Shown: in pieces, positions 39,544 through 47,967 of the stretch
Numbering within the stretch: the stretch's first letter is position 1
Layout: each line of letters starts with the position of its first letter
Assembly (NCBI GenBank): GCA_016721765.1
Contig: JADKHO010000001.1
Span: 1,228,001-1,292,000, forward strand
Length of the DNA stretch: 64,000 nucleotides
Origin: Bacteroidota bacterium
GTDB taxonomy: Bacteria; Bacteroidota; Bacteroidia; UBA4408
Reading direction: 5' to 3'
The notes under the pieces: model-generated
What the model saw: only the letters and a program-made list of their open reading frames with translations
What the model was told of the DNA's origin: nothing
The model's database searches: none
Position numbers and translations under genes: made by a program

Positions 39544-40335
39544 ATGAAAACCTACATTCTTTTTCGTTCATATCTCCTTTCAATACTTTTTTTCCTTTCG
39601 CTTTTATCATCCGCCCAACAACTCCGATCCATCAACAACAAAGCCTTTAAAAAAGGTGAAGTTATTACCTACCGTGTGCATTATGGTTTTATTGATGCCG
39701 GCACAGCACGTTTGGAAGTGATGGACGAAGAAAAAAAATACGGCGACCGGGATGCTTTTCATATTGTGGGAACCGGAAGAAGCCGCGGGGCTTTCGATTG
39801 GTTTTTTAAAGTCCGCGACCGCTACGAAACCTTTATTGATGCCGAAGCAATTGTGCCTTGGGTTTTTTTAAGGCGAGTGGATGAAGGGGGCTATAAAATA
39901 AATCAGAACTACGTTTTTAATCCCTACAAAAAAATAGTGTATGCCGATGGAACTTCCTTTGCAACACCCGAAAATGTGCAAGATATGTTATCCGCCTTTT
40001 ATTATTCGCGCTGCATCGATTACAGCAAAGCCAAGGAAGGCGACATTTTCACCATTCCCAGTTTTGTGGACAATGAAATTTTTGAAATGAAAATTAAATT
40101 CATCGGAAGAGAAATTATTGAAACCGATTTGGGTGTCTTTAAATGCATCAAGTTTCGCCCGGTGGTGCAGAAAGGAAGGGTTTTTAAAAAGGAAGAAGAT
40201 CTTAATGTGTGGATTACCGACGACGATAACCACATTCCTGTGCGCGCGCAAGCGGAGATTTTAGTAGGATCCATTAAAATGGATTTAGAATCCTACTCCG
40301 GTTTAGCCAGCCCCATATCGAAAATCAGCGATTAA
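39544..40335 (+). CDS. DUF3108 domain-containing exported protein
   Basis: 263 residues from the ATG at 39544. The 14 codons of open frame before it are rejected because MKTYILFRSYLLSILFFLSLLSSAQQ is a proper signal peptide beginning with Met. The mature part has DUF3108 features: FKKGEVITYRVHYGFIDAGTARLEV near its start, then FDWFFKVRDRYETFID and a C-terminal VWITDDDNHIPVRAQAE. Members are beta-rich periplasmic or outer-membrane-facing proteins; biochemical function is unassigned. It stands alone, divergent from the T9SS gene pair and followed by a 241-base spacer. Confidence 0.85.
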   Translation: MKTYILFRSYLLSILFFLSLLSSAQQLRSINNKAFKKGEVITYRVHYGFIDAGTARLEVMDEEKKYGDRDAFHIVGTGRSRGAFDWFFKVRDRYETFIDAEAIVPWVFLRRVDEGGYKINQNYVFNPYKKIVYADGTSFATPENVQDMLSAFYYSRCIDYSKAKEGDIFTIPSFVDNEIFEMKIKFIGREIIETDLGVFKCIKFRPVVQKGRVFKKEEDLNVWITDDDNHIPVRAQAEILVGSIKMDLESYSGLASPISKISD

Positions 40336-40447
40336 GTTTTAAGCAATTTTTTTGAAGATTTTTCTTAGTTCGAGCACTTTTTGGCTATGGATGCAGTGTG
40401 CAGGCATTGGTTTAATGTTTATTTTGTTGACTTAAAAACGTACTCAA

Positions 40448-40490
40448 AATCCGCCTCAATCCGCCGAAACCTGCGTTATCCGCGTTCTAT
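40448..40490. repeat. Possible interspersed intergenic repeat (ATCCGC-rich)
   Basis: A stretch with three copies of ATCCGC in about 35 bases. It is GC-richer than its surroundings and lies between two same-strand genes with no coding sense. It looks like the ATCCGCG-type intergenic repeats I associate with Bacteroidota genomes. Only one copy is in this window, so repeat status is unproven. Confidence 0.3.
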
Positions 40491-40547
40491 TTATTTACAT
40501 CTTTTTTTTTATGCGTACAATCATTTTCCATGCGGAATAAATATTTC

Positions 40548-40555
40548 TATTTTTG
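40548..40555 (+). promoter_or_regulatory. -7-like element before tryptophan 2,3-dioxygenase
   Basis: TATTTTTG is an exact match to TANNTTTG, 21 bases before the ATG at 40577. It overlaps an in-frame TTG at 40553, arguing that translation starts at the ATG and the leader is short. No good -33 element was found. Confidence 0.35.
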
Positions 40556-40576
40556 GCAAAATCTAAACCTATCAAA

Positions 40577-41581
40577 ATGGAACTTAGTCCCGATATTATT
40601 GAAAAAATAAAGCTGCTCGACGAAAAATACCAAGCCATGGGTCAGGACCTGAAATCCTATCTCGACGGCTTGCTCATAAGCAATTATGTTACCTATTGGG
40701 ATTACATCAATGTGGATAAATTGCTCACCTTACAAAATCCCAAAACGGATTTTCCGGATGAATTAATTTTTATCATCTACCATCAAATTACTGAACTTTA
40801 TTTTAAGCTATCGTTGCACGAATTAGAGCAAATCGCCAACAACGGCCGCATTATCTTAAAAAATGGCCACGATCAAGGTTGGAAAGAAAAGTTGGAAAAA
40901 GATTTTTTCGTTGCACGTGTCACCCGTGTGAACCGTTACTTTGAAGCACTTACCACTTCTTTTGCCATCATGGTGGATGGAATGGAAAAGGAACAATTTT
41001 TAAATTACCGCATGGCCTTATTGCCCGCAAGTGGTTTTCAAAGTGCACAATACCGCATGATTGAGATGTGCTGTACCGATTTGTTTTTTCTGGTGGATAA
41101 GGAAGTGCGTCACACCTTTGAAGGTAAAAATGCGAGCATCGAAGAATTGTTTGAACACATTTATTGGAAACAAGGAGCAACCGAGCTTGCATCAGGCAAA
41201 AAGACGCTTACCTTAAAGCAATTCGAAAAAAAATATACCGAACAATTTATTGCACTGGCAAAAAACTACGAGCAAAAAAACATTTGGAAAAAATTTAAAT
41301 CGCTTTCCGCGGAAGATCAAAAAGCTCCGGAAGTAATTAATGCACTGCGACAACTGGATGTAAACGTGAATGTAAATTGGCCTTTGGTGCATTATAAAAG
41401 TGCTGTGCGTTACCTTTCGGCCGATAAGGAAGATGTGCCTGCAAGTGGTGGAACCAATTGGCAAAAATACCTGCCTCCCCGTTTTCAAAAACGCATTTTT
41501 TATCCTGAACTTTGGTCGAACGATGAGAAGGAAAATTGGGGAAAAGCTTGGGTGGAATCGGTTATTCGGGAACAAAAATAA
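40577..41581 (+). CDS. Tryptophan 2,3-dioxygenase family protein
   Basis: 334 residues from the ATG at 40577; an upstream in-frame TTG at 40553 lies in a likely promoter box and is rejected. The enzyme is a heme dioxygenase that opens the indole ring of tryptophan to N-formylkynurenine, the first step of the kynurenine route. Family signatures are FIIYHQITELYFKLSLHELE (about 66-85) and ALLPASGFQSAQYRMIEM near residue 150, the active-site segment of TDO. The protein is all-helical and somewhat longer than the classical enzyme of about 280 residues. No other kynurenine genes are nearby. Substrate specificity is inferred from family only. Confidence 0.88.
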   Translation: MELSPDIIEKIKLLDEKYQAMGQDLKSYLDGLLISNYVTYWDYINVDKLLTLQNPKTDFPDELIFIIYHQITELYFKLSLHELEQIANNGRIILKNGHDQGWKEKLEKDFFVARVTRVNRYFEALTTSFAIMVDGMEKEQFLNYRMALLPASGFQSAQYRMIEMCCTDLFFLVDKEVRHTFEGKNASIEELFEHIYWKQGATELASGKKTLTLKQFEKKYTEQFIALAKNYEQKNIWKKFKSLSAEDQKAPEVINALRQLDVNVNVNWPLVHYKSAVRYLSADKEDVPASGGTNWQKYLPPRFQKRIFYPELWSNDEKENWGKAWVESVIREQK

Positions 41582-41615
41582 GCTTCAAGGCTTAAGTATA
41601 GGACATTTTCATGGT

Positions 41616-41646
41616 TTTGATTTTAGGTTGAATTGCAGTAAATTCG
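41616..41646 (+). promoter_or_regulatory. Predicted metF promoter (TTTG-N19-TAAATTCG)
   Basis: TTTG at 41616-41619 and TAAATTCG at 41639-41646 are separated by exactly 19 bases, the spacing of the Bacteroidota -33/-7 promoter (TTTG...TANNTTTG). The -7 box differs from consensus at one position. The metF ATG is 19 bases downstream, leaving a very short leader as is common in this phylum. Confidence 0.45.
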
Positions 41647-41664
41647 CGCTTCCTAAAAAATAGC

Positions 41665-42618
41665 ATGAAAGTAACCGAACACATTAGCCGGGCTAAATCA
41701 ACCCTTTTTTCTTTTGAAATTTTACCACCTTTAAAAGGTAAAAGCATCGAATCTATCTATCAAAGTATTGATCCTTTGATGGAGTTCAAACCCAGTTTTA
41801 TCAATGTTACCTATCACCGCGAAGAATACGTGTATAAGAAACGTGCCGGTGGATACCTCGAAAAAGTATTTATTCGAAAACGTCCCGGAACGGTTGGGAT
41901 ATGTGCTGCAATCATTAACAAATACAAAACCGATGCCTTACCGCACTTAATTTGTGGTGGTTTTAGCAAAGAAGAAACCGAAAATGCGCTTATCGATTTA
42001 CAATATTTAGGAATAGATAATGTGCTTGCTTTGCGCGGAGATCCCATCAAAACCGAACAAGTATTTATCCCTGAACCGGATGGAAACAAGTATGCTGTGG
42101 ATTTGGTGAAACAAATTGTGGAGCTCAACAAAGGCGAGTATTTGGATGAAGAAATGGGCACTGCCAGTCCTACCGAATTTTGCATCGGTGTTGCGGGTTA
42201 CCCCGAAAAGCACTTTGAAGCACCCAATATGCAATTTGATATGGCAAACCTAAAAGCCAAGGTAGATGCCGGCGCCGATTATATCATCACGCAATTATTT
42301 TACGACAATGCTAAATTTATGGCATTTGTGAAAGCTGCAAGGGAAATTGGCATTACTGTTCCCATTATTCCGGGTTTGAAACCCATGACCTTGAAAAAGC
42401 AAATATCCATCATCCCTAAAATATTCAGTATCGACATTCCATTTGAATTGGCGGATGCATTTGCAAAGGCCAAGAATGATGAGGAAACACGCGAAATCGG
42501 AATTGAATGGAGCATTGCTCAATCCAAGGAATTAATAAAATTTGGTGTGCCTTGTTTGCATTATTACACAATGGGAAAATCAGAGGCGGTGCGACGTATC
42601 GCGCAAGCGGTGCTTTAA
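41665..42618 (+). CDS. metF: 5,10-methylenetetrahydrofolate reductase
   Basis: 317 residues, normal for bacterial MetF. The FAD enzyme reduces 5,10-methylene-THF to 5-methyl-THF, supplying methyl groups for methionine synthesis. Diagnostic segments: FSFEILPPLKGKSIESIY (about 14-31), FINVTYHREE, GIDNVLALRGDP, FCIGVAGYPEKH and ADYIITQLFYDNAKF, covering folate and flavin contacts of the TIM barrel. A promoter with correct spacing lies just upstream. The stop overlaps the stop of the opposite-strand riboflavin synthase gene by four bases, so the two genes share their 3' end. Confidence 0.96.
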   Translation: MKVTEHISRAKSTLFSFEILPPLKGKSIESIYQSIDPLMEFKPSFINVTYHREEYVYKKRAGGYLEKVFIRKRPGTVGICAAIINKYKTDALPHLICGGFSKEETENALIDLQYLGIDNVLALRGDPIKTEQVFIPEPDGNKYAVDLVKQIVELNKGEYLDEEMGTASPTEFCIGVAGYPEKHFEAPNMQFDMANLKAKVDAGADYIITQLFYDNAKFMAFVKAAREIGITVPIIPGLKPMTLKKQISIIPKIFSIDIPFELADAFAKAKNDEETREIGIEWSIAQSKELIKFGVPCLHYYTMGKSEAVRRIAQAVL

Positions 42619-43202
42619 TTTGTTTGGAGCAGTTTAGCTACATACTTTCCAACAATATCAAACTCAAGGTTTACCGTATCTCCCTTTTTTAATTGATGGA
42701 AATTGGTGTGCTCAAAAGTGTAGGGGATGATAGCAACTGAAAATTCACTTTTCCCTGAATTCACAACAGTTAAACTAACACCGTTTACAGTTATAGAACC
42801 TTTTTCGACAGTTATATTTTTAGCGGTTGAATCGTATTCAAAAGTAAAAAACCAGCTGCCATTTTGTTCTTCCACCGCTTTACAAATTCCTGTTTGGTCC
42901 ACATGCCCTTGCACAATGTGCCCGTCTAATCGGCCATTCATGAGCATGCAGCGTTCGAGGTTTATTTTATCGCCAATTTTAAGCTGGCCTAAATTTGTTT
43001 TTTGTAAAGTTTCCTGAATGGCGGTAACGGAATAGATGGATTTGTTGATTTCTGTAACAGTTAAACAAACCCCATTGTGCGCAACGCTTTGATCAACTTT
43101 TAATTCGGAGGTAAAGGGAGCATCAATAAAAAAATGAATATTATTTTTTTCATTTTTTATTTCCACTACTTTGCCAAGGCATTCAATAATTCCTGTAAAC
43201 AT
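42615..43202 (-). CDS. ribE: Riboflavin synthase, alpha subunit
   Basis: 195 residues. Two lumazine-binding domains: the first from MFTGIIECLGKV with HNGVCLTVTEI, the second from residue 98 or so (HIVQGHVDQTG) with VNGVSLTVVNSG and IIPYTFEHTNF. The enzyme dismutates 6,7-dimethyl-8-ribityllumazine to riboflavin; it is called ribE or ribC depending on species. The gene begins 8 bases after the end of the T9SS type B gene on the same strand and is probably co-transcribed with it, an unexpected pairing of a vitamin enzyme and a surface protein. No FMN riboswitch was recognised upstream. Confidence 0.95.
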   Translation of the reverse strand: MFTGIIECLGKVVEIKNEKNNIHFFIDAPFTSELKVDQSVAHNGVCLTVTEINKSIYSVTAIQETLQKTNLGQLKIGDKINLERCMLMNGRLDGHIVQGHVDQTGICKAVEEQNGSWFFTFEYDSTAKNITVEKGSITVNGVSLTVVNSGKSEFSVAIIPYTFEHTNFHQLKKGDTVNLEFDIVGKYVAKLLQTN

Positions 43203-43210
43203 ATCCTAAA

Positions 43211-45874
43211 TCAATTTCCCCCTGGTTTTTGTTGACTTGTAAAAACATGCACAAAACCTTTTAATTCGCGAGTTTCGATGCCGCTTAGGCGGATTTCATG
43301 CACTTCACAAACATAATAATACACCCCATCCGGTACCAATTGTTTGCTGTATTGATTCTTGCCGTCCCAGCGGATATTGGGATCGTTGCTCTTAAACACT
43401 GCTTGACCCCAACGGTTGTAAATTACCAAATCAATACTTTCAACAAACTTGTAGGGAAAAGGCACAAATAAATCATTGGCCCCATCACCATCCACAGTTA
43501 TCACATTAGGCAATTCATATACCGGGCAGTTATCCACACAAACCGAATCGCTCATCGCACCTTCGTTTCCAAAGGAATCAACTGCGGCAACAGCATAACA
43601 TCCGGCAATTGAATTACCATTGTTGTTATGGCTAAATACGAGTTCATTTTGGTCGTTGATGAGTTTAATTAAGTAAAGTTCTTCTCCCAAAACCGGCGTA
43701 TAATAAATCTTGTATGCCACTACATCATCCGCACAGCTGGTATTGGGATTACTCCAGCTTATCGTATTTTGAATTAAGTCGCAGTCTGATTTAATGGTGA
43801 AATTTTTTGGAGCACAGGGCGCTGTAAAATCTTGCGGAGCCGCACAGGCAATTTGAGAGCGATTAATGATGGGGGAAACTATTCCCGGAGCAGAATATTT
43901 TCCTATTTCCTTAATCTTATAACAATAGGTACGACCGTTAATTAAACCGGTATCCGTAAAGGTTTTTAATGTTGTTTTTCCAATAGAGTCGAACTGTGTT
44001 GGGATAAATTCATTTTGCTTGTAAATGATAAAGAGGCTATCGGTCCAAGGCACATTAAAATTCCAATTGAGTTGCAGCTGATTATCGTTCGGCACTATAC
44101 TTAAAAAAACAGATGAGGCTTTGCTGGAATTGCTAATAAATATATGATTGGGTAAGAGTGTATACAACTCAATTCTATAGGAGTATGGATTCTCTTTAGT
44201 GTTGAGGTTTTGTGTATCTTGATAAATTGTATCGTTAATGCTGTTAGTTGAATCCACCAATTGGAAATTTCCATTCCCAAAACCAACACTCCTGTAAATT
44301 AAATACCGATACGGTCCGGGAACAGCCTGTGTGTCAATTTCCGTTGGCTTAGACCAAGCAACTGTTATTTTTCCGGTAGTAGTGCTGGTTTCAACAACAT
44401 CCACATTGGTAATAATGGGAGAATCTTTTTTTAATTGAACACAAAATTCGTTGGAGGCATAACTTTTAGAGCCGTCGTCAAAAATGGCATAAATCATATA
44501 ACAATAGTCGAGACCGTTCACCAAACCATTTCCATTGTTGTTATCGGTAAAAGAAGTAGTACTTAAACCGCTAACAGTAGCAATTTCAACATATCCGGTA
44601 GAGGCCGGAATTCCGGTAATACAATCACCCGGGATGTATCCTGAAGGGCTGTTGCGCCGGTATATTTTATAGCCGGTAGCTTCACTGCAAATTTCTTGAT
44701 TCCAATTGAGTTTAATAGCCGATCCGGTGGGTGTGGCAATAAGATTTTGAGGTGCCGGAGCAATAACGCGAATATTAATGGTTTTAATATCCACTAGAGG
44801 CGTGCTGAGGTCATTGTCTTCGGCTTTGAATAAAACTTGATAAGGTTGCAAGCGCACGTGCGAACAATTGGTATTCCAACTGAATAAGCCTGTCACGGTT
44901 TGCACAGCATTGATGGATTGAGGAAAATTGGCGGGATTGGAGCCGAGTAAATATACGCCTCCGGTAGAGGTTAGTGTAACCACATCGCCTTGATTGGGAT
45001 CCGTAGCTTTTACATTAAACGCGATAGAAGTTCCAGCTACAACACAGGTATCTCTCAGCGCAGCAATTACTGGTGGGTCGTTTTGACATCCCCCGGAAAC
45101 GGTGACTTGCAAATCTCTTTCTACCGAGCCAATGAGATTTCCCAAACGCCATTCCTTTATCAGGATTGCAAAATTGAACTCACCAATAGGGCTGGGGCAA
45201 TTCCAAATCATATCGCCGGTGGAGGAATTTATGGTTACTCCGGGAGGAAGGGTGTAGCCAAAAATGGGAGTACCAAATTCTCCTTTGCAATCAATCAATT
45301 CATACGATAAACTATCTCCATCCGAATCAAAAGCCCCGGGATTGTGCACAAATTTTTTACAAGTACAAGCATTGTCGATAGGCGGATTTAGAAGTACAGG
45401 AGAAGTATTGTTAAATCCTAAAAAAGGGTTAATACACAACTGAGTTTCGATGTAAAATGAAACGTTAGTAGAGTTGGGAATATTAATTACACTGGCATTT
45501 CGATTAGGATCGGTAACTGAAATTAAAAAGCAAGAAGCACCTGCATAAGTATGTACGCCGATGTAAACATTTTTTTTGATGTCGCCCGCAACCTGTTCGC
45601 CTTGATGAGGGCATGAACCGGAAGCAATTCCATTGGTGCGCGTGATAGTATCTCTGGAGCCATCTCCCCAAATGATTTCTAACTCACATCTATCGGGAAT
45701 TTGGTTGGCCGGAAGTCGTGTGTAAGTGGTAACAGTGGCTTCGTATTTAAAAGAGTTGGGATTATTGGCATCGTAAATTCTACGGTAAGTAATCTCGCCG
45801 GCACGATTGTGGGTTGCAAAAACAGTGTGTACTATTAGCACAATAAAGAAAAGAAGCAGCGCAATTTTTTTCAC
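43211..45874 (-). CDS. Large secreted protein with fibronectin-like repeats and type B T9SS sorting domain
   Basis: 887 residues from the GTG at 45874. That start gives the standard signal peptide MKKIALLLFFIVLIVHTVFA; a TTG four codons upstream (45886) is possible but less natural. The mature part starts with THNRAGEITYRR, a common opening in Bacteroidota surface proteins. About 165-390 is Ig/cadherin-like (FNVKATDPNQGDVVTLTS), then several fibronectin type III-like modules (about 395-790) marked by LNWN and YCYMIYAI. The C-terminal 95 residues are a type B sorting domain (LPNVITVDGDGANDLF, VIYNRWGQAVFKS, VPDGVYYYV). It should be exported by T9SS and may act in adhesion or gliding. It lies between mqnC and riboflavin synthase on the same strand. 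Confidence 0.88.
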   Translation of the reverse strand: MKKIALLLFFIVLIVHTVFATHNRAGEITYRRIYDANNPNSFKYEATVTTYTRLPANQIPDRCELEIIWGDGSRDTITRTNGIASGSCPHQGEQVAGDIKKNVYIGVHTYAGASCFLISVTDPNRNASVINIPNSTNVSFYIETQLCINPFLGFNNTSPVLLNPPIDNACTCKKFVHNPGAFDSDGDSLSYELIDCKGEFGTPIFGYTLPPGVTINSSTGDMIWNCPSPIGEFNFAILIKEWRLGNLIGSVERDLQVTVSGGCQNDPPVIAALRDTCVVAGTSIAFNVKATDPNQGDVVTLTSTGGVYLLGSNPANFPQSINAVQTVTGLFSWNTNCSHVRLQPYQVLFKAEDNDLSTPLVDIKTINIRVIAPAPQNLIATPTGSAIKLNWNQEICSEATGYKIYRRNSPSGYIPGDCITGIPASTGYVEIATVSGLSTTSFTDNNNGNGLVNGLDYCYMIYAIFDDGSKSYASNEFCVQLKKDSPIITNVDVVETSTTTGKITVAWSKPTEIDTQAVPGPYRYLIYRSVGFGNGNFQLVDSTNSINDTIYQDTQNLNTKENPYSYRIELYTLLPNHIFISNSSKASSVFLSIVPNDNQLQLNWNFNVPWTDSLFIIYKQNEFIPTQFDSIGKTTLKTFTDTGLINGRTYCYKIKEIGKYSAPGIVSPIINRSQIACAAPQDFTAPCAPKNFTIKSDCDLIQNTISWSNPNTSCADDVVAYKIYYTPVLGEELYLIKLINDQNELVFSHNNNGNSIAGCYAVAAVDSFGNEGAMSDSVCVDNCPVYELPNVITVDGDGANDLFVPFPYKFVESIDLVIYNRWGQAVFKSNDPNIRWDGKNQYSKQLVPDGVYYYVCEVHEIRLSGIETRELKGFVHVFTSQQKPGGN

Positions 45875-45927
45875 AAAAACAATCAAATAAGGACTACTAA
45901 GATAACTATTATTTTGCTGTTGAAATG

Positions 45928-47052
45928 TTAATATTTGATTACTTGTTGCTCCATTTCTTTAGGCAGGCTGCGATATTCGTATTGTTGGGTGCGAAGTTGA
46001 GGGTCAAAACCGGCCTCTTGAATGGCATCTTGAATGCCTTGAGAGGTGAAGCGATGCGGTGCTCCGGCAACGGAAACAACGTTTTCTTCGATCATAATCG
46101 AACCAAAATCATTGGCACCAGCGTGCAAACAAAGCTGAGCCACTTGTTTTCCAACTGTTAGCCAAGAGGCCTGAATATTTTTAACGTTAGGCAACATAAT
46201 TCTGCTCATGGCAATCATACGGATGTATTCATCCCCACTCACATTATTTGTGATTCCTTTATGTCGTTTCAGCAACGTTCCATCGTCCTGAAAAGGCCAA
46301 GGAATAAATGCTAAAAATCCTTTTGCATGTTCCGGTTTTTCGCTTTGTACTTGCCGCAACCATACCAAATGTTCAAATCGTTCTTCAATCGTTTCGATGT
46401 GGCCAAACATCATGGTTGCTGAAGTAGTGATGTCTAGTGTATGAGCAGCCCGCATTACATCCAACCACTCTCGGCCCGTACATTTTCCTTTCGAAATAAG
46501 CCTTCGCACGCGGTCATTCAAAATTTCGGCACCGGCGCCCGGTAGGGAATCCAGCCCAGCAGCTTTTAATTTTTGCAACACTTCAGTATGCGTCGATTTT
46601 TCGAGTTTTGTGATGTGCGCAATTTCGGGTGGCCCAAGTGAATGCAGTTTTAAAGTAGGATAAAGTTGCTTAAGCTCTTTAAATAAATCCACATAAAAGC
46701 TTAGCCCTAAATCGGGATGGTGGCCACCTTGTAGCAGCAGTTGCTCCCCTCCGTATTTGAAGGTTTCCTCAATTTTCTCTTTGTATTGATCTATGCTGGT
46801 GATGTAGGCTTCGGCATGCCCGGGAATGCGATAAAAATTACAAAACTTACAATTTGCGATGCAAACGTTGGTAGTGTTCACGTTGCGGTCGATAATCCAG
46901 GTAACTTTATTATCGGGCTTCTGAATTTTACGCAATTCATTGGCTACAAAAGTGAGTTCGGCAAGGGGGGCTTTTTCAAATAAAAATTTCCCTTCCTCAA
47001 TCGTAAGAAATTCAAAGTTTAAAGCGCGTTTTAATAAGTTATCTGTGTTCAT
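45928..47052 (-). CDS. mqnC: Cyclic dehypoxanthinyl futalosine synthase (radical SAM)
   Basis: 374 residues. Radical SAM enzyme of the futalosine pathway, which cyclises dehypoxanthine futalosine on the way to menaquinone. The [4Fe-4S] motif CxxxCxxC is at Cys64, Cys68 and Cys71 (VCIANCKFCNFYR), preceded by IIDRNVNTTN. GGEQLLLQGGHHPDLGL and SLPGAGAEILNDRVR follow, both typical of MqnC rather than MqnE. The genome therefore probably makes menaquinone by the futalosine route; no other mqn gene is in the window. It is the first gene of a leftward run with the T9SS protein and riboflavin synthase, and diverges from the phosphate transport genes. Confidence 0.92.
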   Translation of the reverse strand: MNTDNLLKRALNFEFLTIEEGKFLFEKAPLAELTFVANELRKIQKPDNKVTWIIDRNVNTTNVCIANCKFCNFYRIPGHAEAYITSIDQYKEKIEETFKYGGEQLLLQGGHHPDLGLSFYVDLFKELKQLYPTLKLHSLGPPEIAHITKLEKSTHTEVLQKLKAAGLDSLPGAGAEILNDRVRRLISKGKCTGREWLDVMRAAHTLDITTSATMMFGHIETIEERFEHLVWLRQVQSEKPEHAKGFLAFIPWPFQDDGTLLKRHKGITNNVSGDEYIRMIAMSRIMLPNVKNIQASWLTVGKQVAQLCLHAGANDFGSIMIEENVVSVAGAPHRFTSQGIQDAIQEAGFDPQLRTQQYEYRSLPKEMEQQVIKY

Positions 47053-47191
47053 CTAAAGTCAACAAGTTTAAAAGATGAATGTTTTTGGATACAAACATTC
47101 ATCCTGCATCAAAATTGAGGTAAAAGTATGAAATCATTGGGAATTGTAAGGATTAATCACCGTTATGAGATTTATATGAAAAGTCGGCGGC

Positions 47192-47219
47192 TTAACATTA
47201 ATTTAACATTGGCTTAACA
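47192..47219 (+). promoter_or_regulatory. Pho-box-like triple direct repeat TTAACA at 11 bp spacing
   Basis: TTAACA occurs at 47192-47197, 47203-47208 and 47214-47219, spaced exactly 11 bases (one helical turn); the first two extend to TTAACATT. PhoB/PhoP-type response regulators bind 11-bp direct repeats, and the B. subtilis PhoP half-site is TT(A/C/T)ACA. The element lies 92 bases before a phosphate transport operon. Regulation by phosphate limitation is inferred from motif plus context. Confidence 0.6.
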
Positions 47220-47261
47220 AAAACAAAAAGTTACATCCGATTTTAAGGGACTTATTTTTCA

Positions 47262-47269
47262 TTCCTTTG
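47262..47269 (+). promoter_or_regulatory. -7-like element of the phosphate transport operon
   Basis: TTCCTTTG matches TANNTTTG at seven of eight positions, 42 bases after the last TTAACA repeat and 41 bases before the ATG. No -33 TTTG is at the expected distance, which fits an activator-dependent promoter. Confidence 0.35.
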
Positions 47270-47310
47270 CAGTGTTTAACGGAATATCAATAAACTTAGC
47301 ACACAACACA

Positions 47311-47958
47311 ATGAAATTCGATAATTTAATACAAGCACTCATCCCCAAAGACAAGAAGTTTTTTTCGATGTTTGAAAAGGCTACTTCCAATTTGGTATCT
47401 ATCTCCAAGGTTTTGTGCGAAATGGCAACCGCTTCGTCACCTGAGCGCAGAATGGAATTGGCGAAGGCTATAGATGATTTGGAACATGTTGGCGATCAAA
47501 TAACGCATGATATTTTCAGTGAATTAGCAGCAACTTTTATAACTCCATTTGACCGAGAAGATATTCACTCTTTGACCTCCGCGGTCGACGACATTGTGGA
47601 TCACATACATGGGGCATCCAAACGTATTATTTTATACAAGTTTGAAAAGATATCACCTGCCATGCAAAAGCTGTCGGAGCTTATTTTACAAGGCTCTGAA
47701 GAGTTGCATAAGGCAGTTTGTGAATTGCGTAACATGAAAAATGTGAGCAGTATGCGTGAGGCTTGTGTGCGCATCAACAGTATAGAGAACCATGCCGATG
47801 ATATTTTTGACATGGCGGTTGCACAGCTTTTTGAAGATGAAAAAAACGCCATCGAAATTATCAAAACCAAAGAAGTGCTTCAAACCCTTGAAACGGCTAC
47901 TGATAAATGCGAAGATGCAGCAAATGTGATTGAATCCATTATGATTAAATACGCTTAA
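47311..47958 (+). CDS. DUF47/PhoU-like protein, PiT-associated
   Basis: 215 residues from the ATG at 47311; an in-frame GTG at 47272 would add 13 unlikely residues. The protein is helical, with the family opening FDNLIQALIPKDKKFFSMFEKA, LEHVGDQITHDIF and FDREDIHSLTSAVDDIVDHIHGA, the last carrying acidic and His residues similar to PhoU metal-binding repeats. DUF47 proteins occur next to PiT phosphate transporters and are thought to regulate them; the mechanism is not established. The PiT gene starts 9 bases downstream, so they form an operon preceded by the Pho-box-like repeat. Confidence 0.9.
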   Translation: MKFDNLIQALIPKDKKFFSMFEKATSNLVSISKVLCEMATASSPERRMELAKAIDDLEHVGDQITHDIFSELAATFITPFDREDIHSLTSAVDDIVDHIHGASKRIILYKFEKISPAMQKLSELILQGSEELHKAVCELRNMKNVSSMREACVRINSIENHADDIFDMAVAQLFEDEKNAIEIIKTKEVLQTLETATDKCEDAANVIESIMIKYA

Positions 47959-47967
47959 TACCTGCTT

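Noticed and set aside
40381..40566. A 61-codon frame between the DUF3108 and tryptophan dioxygenase genes
   Set aside because: The translation is Arg/Phe/Tyr-rich with no family resemblance and spans the ATCCGC repeat and the predicted promoter.
42618..42726. Possible FMN riboswitch or terminator hairpin near riboflavin synthase
   Set aside because: The region is the shared 3' end of metF and ribE, and no conserved riboswitch core was seen on either strand.
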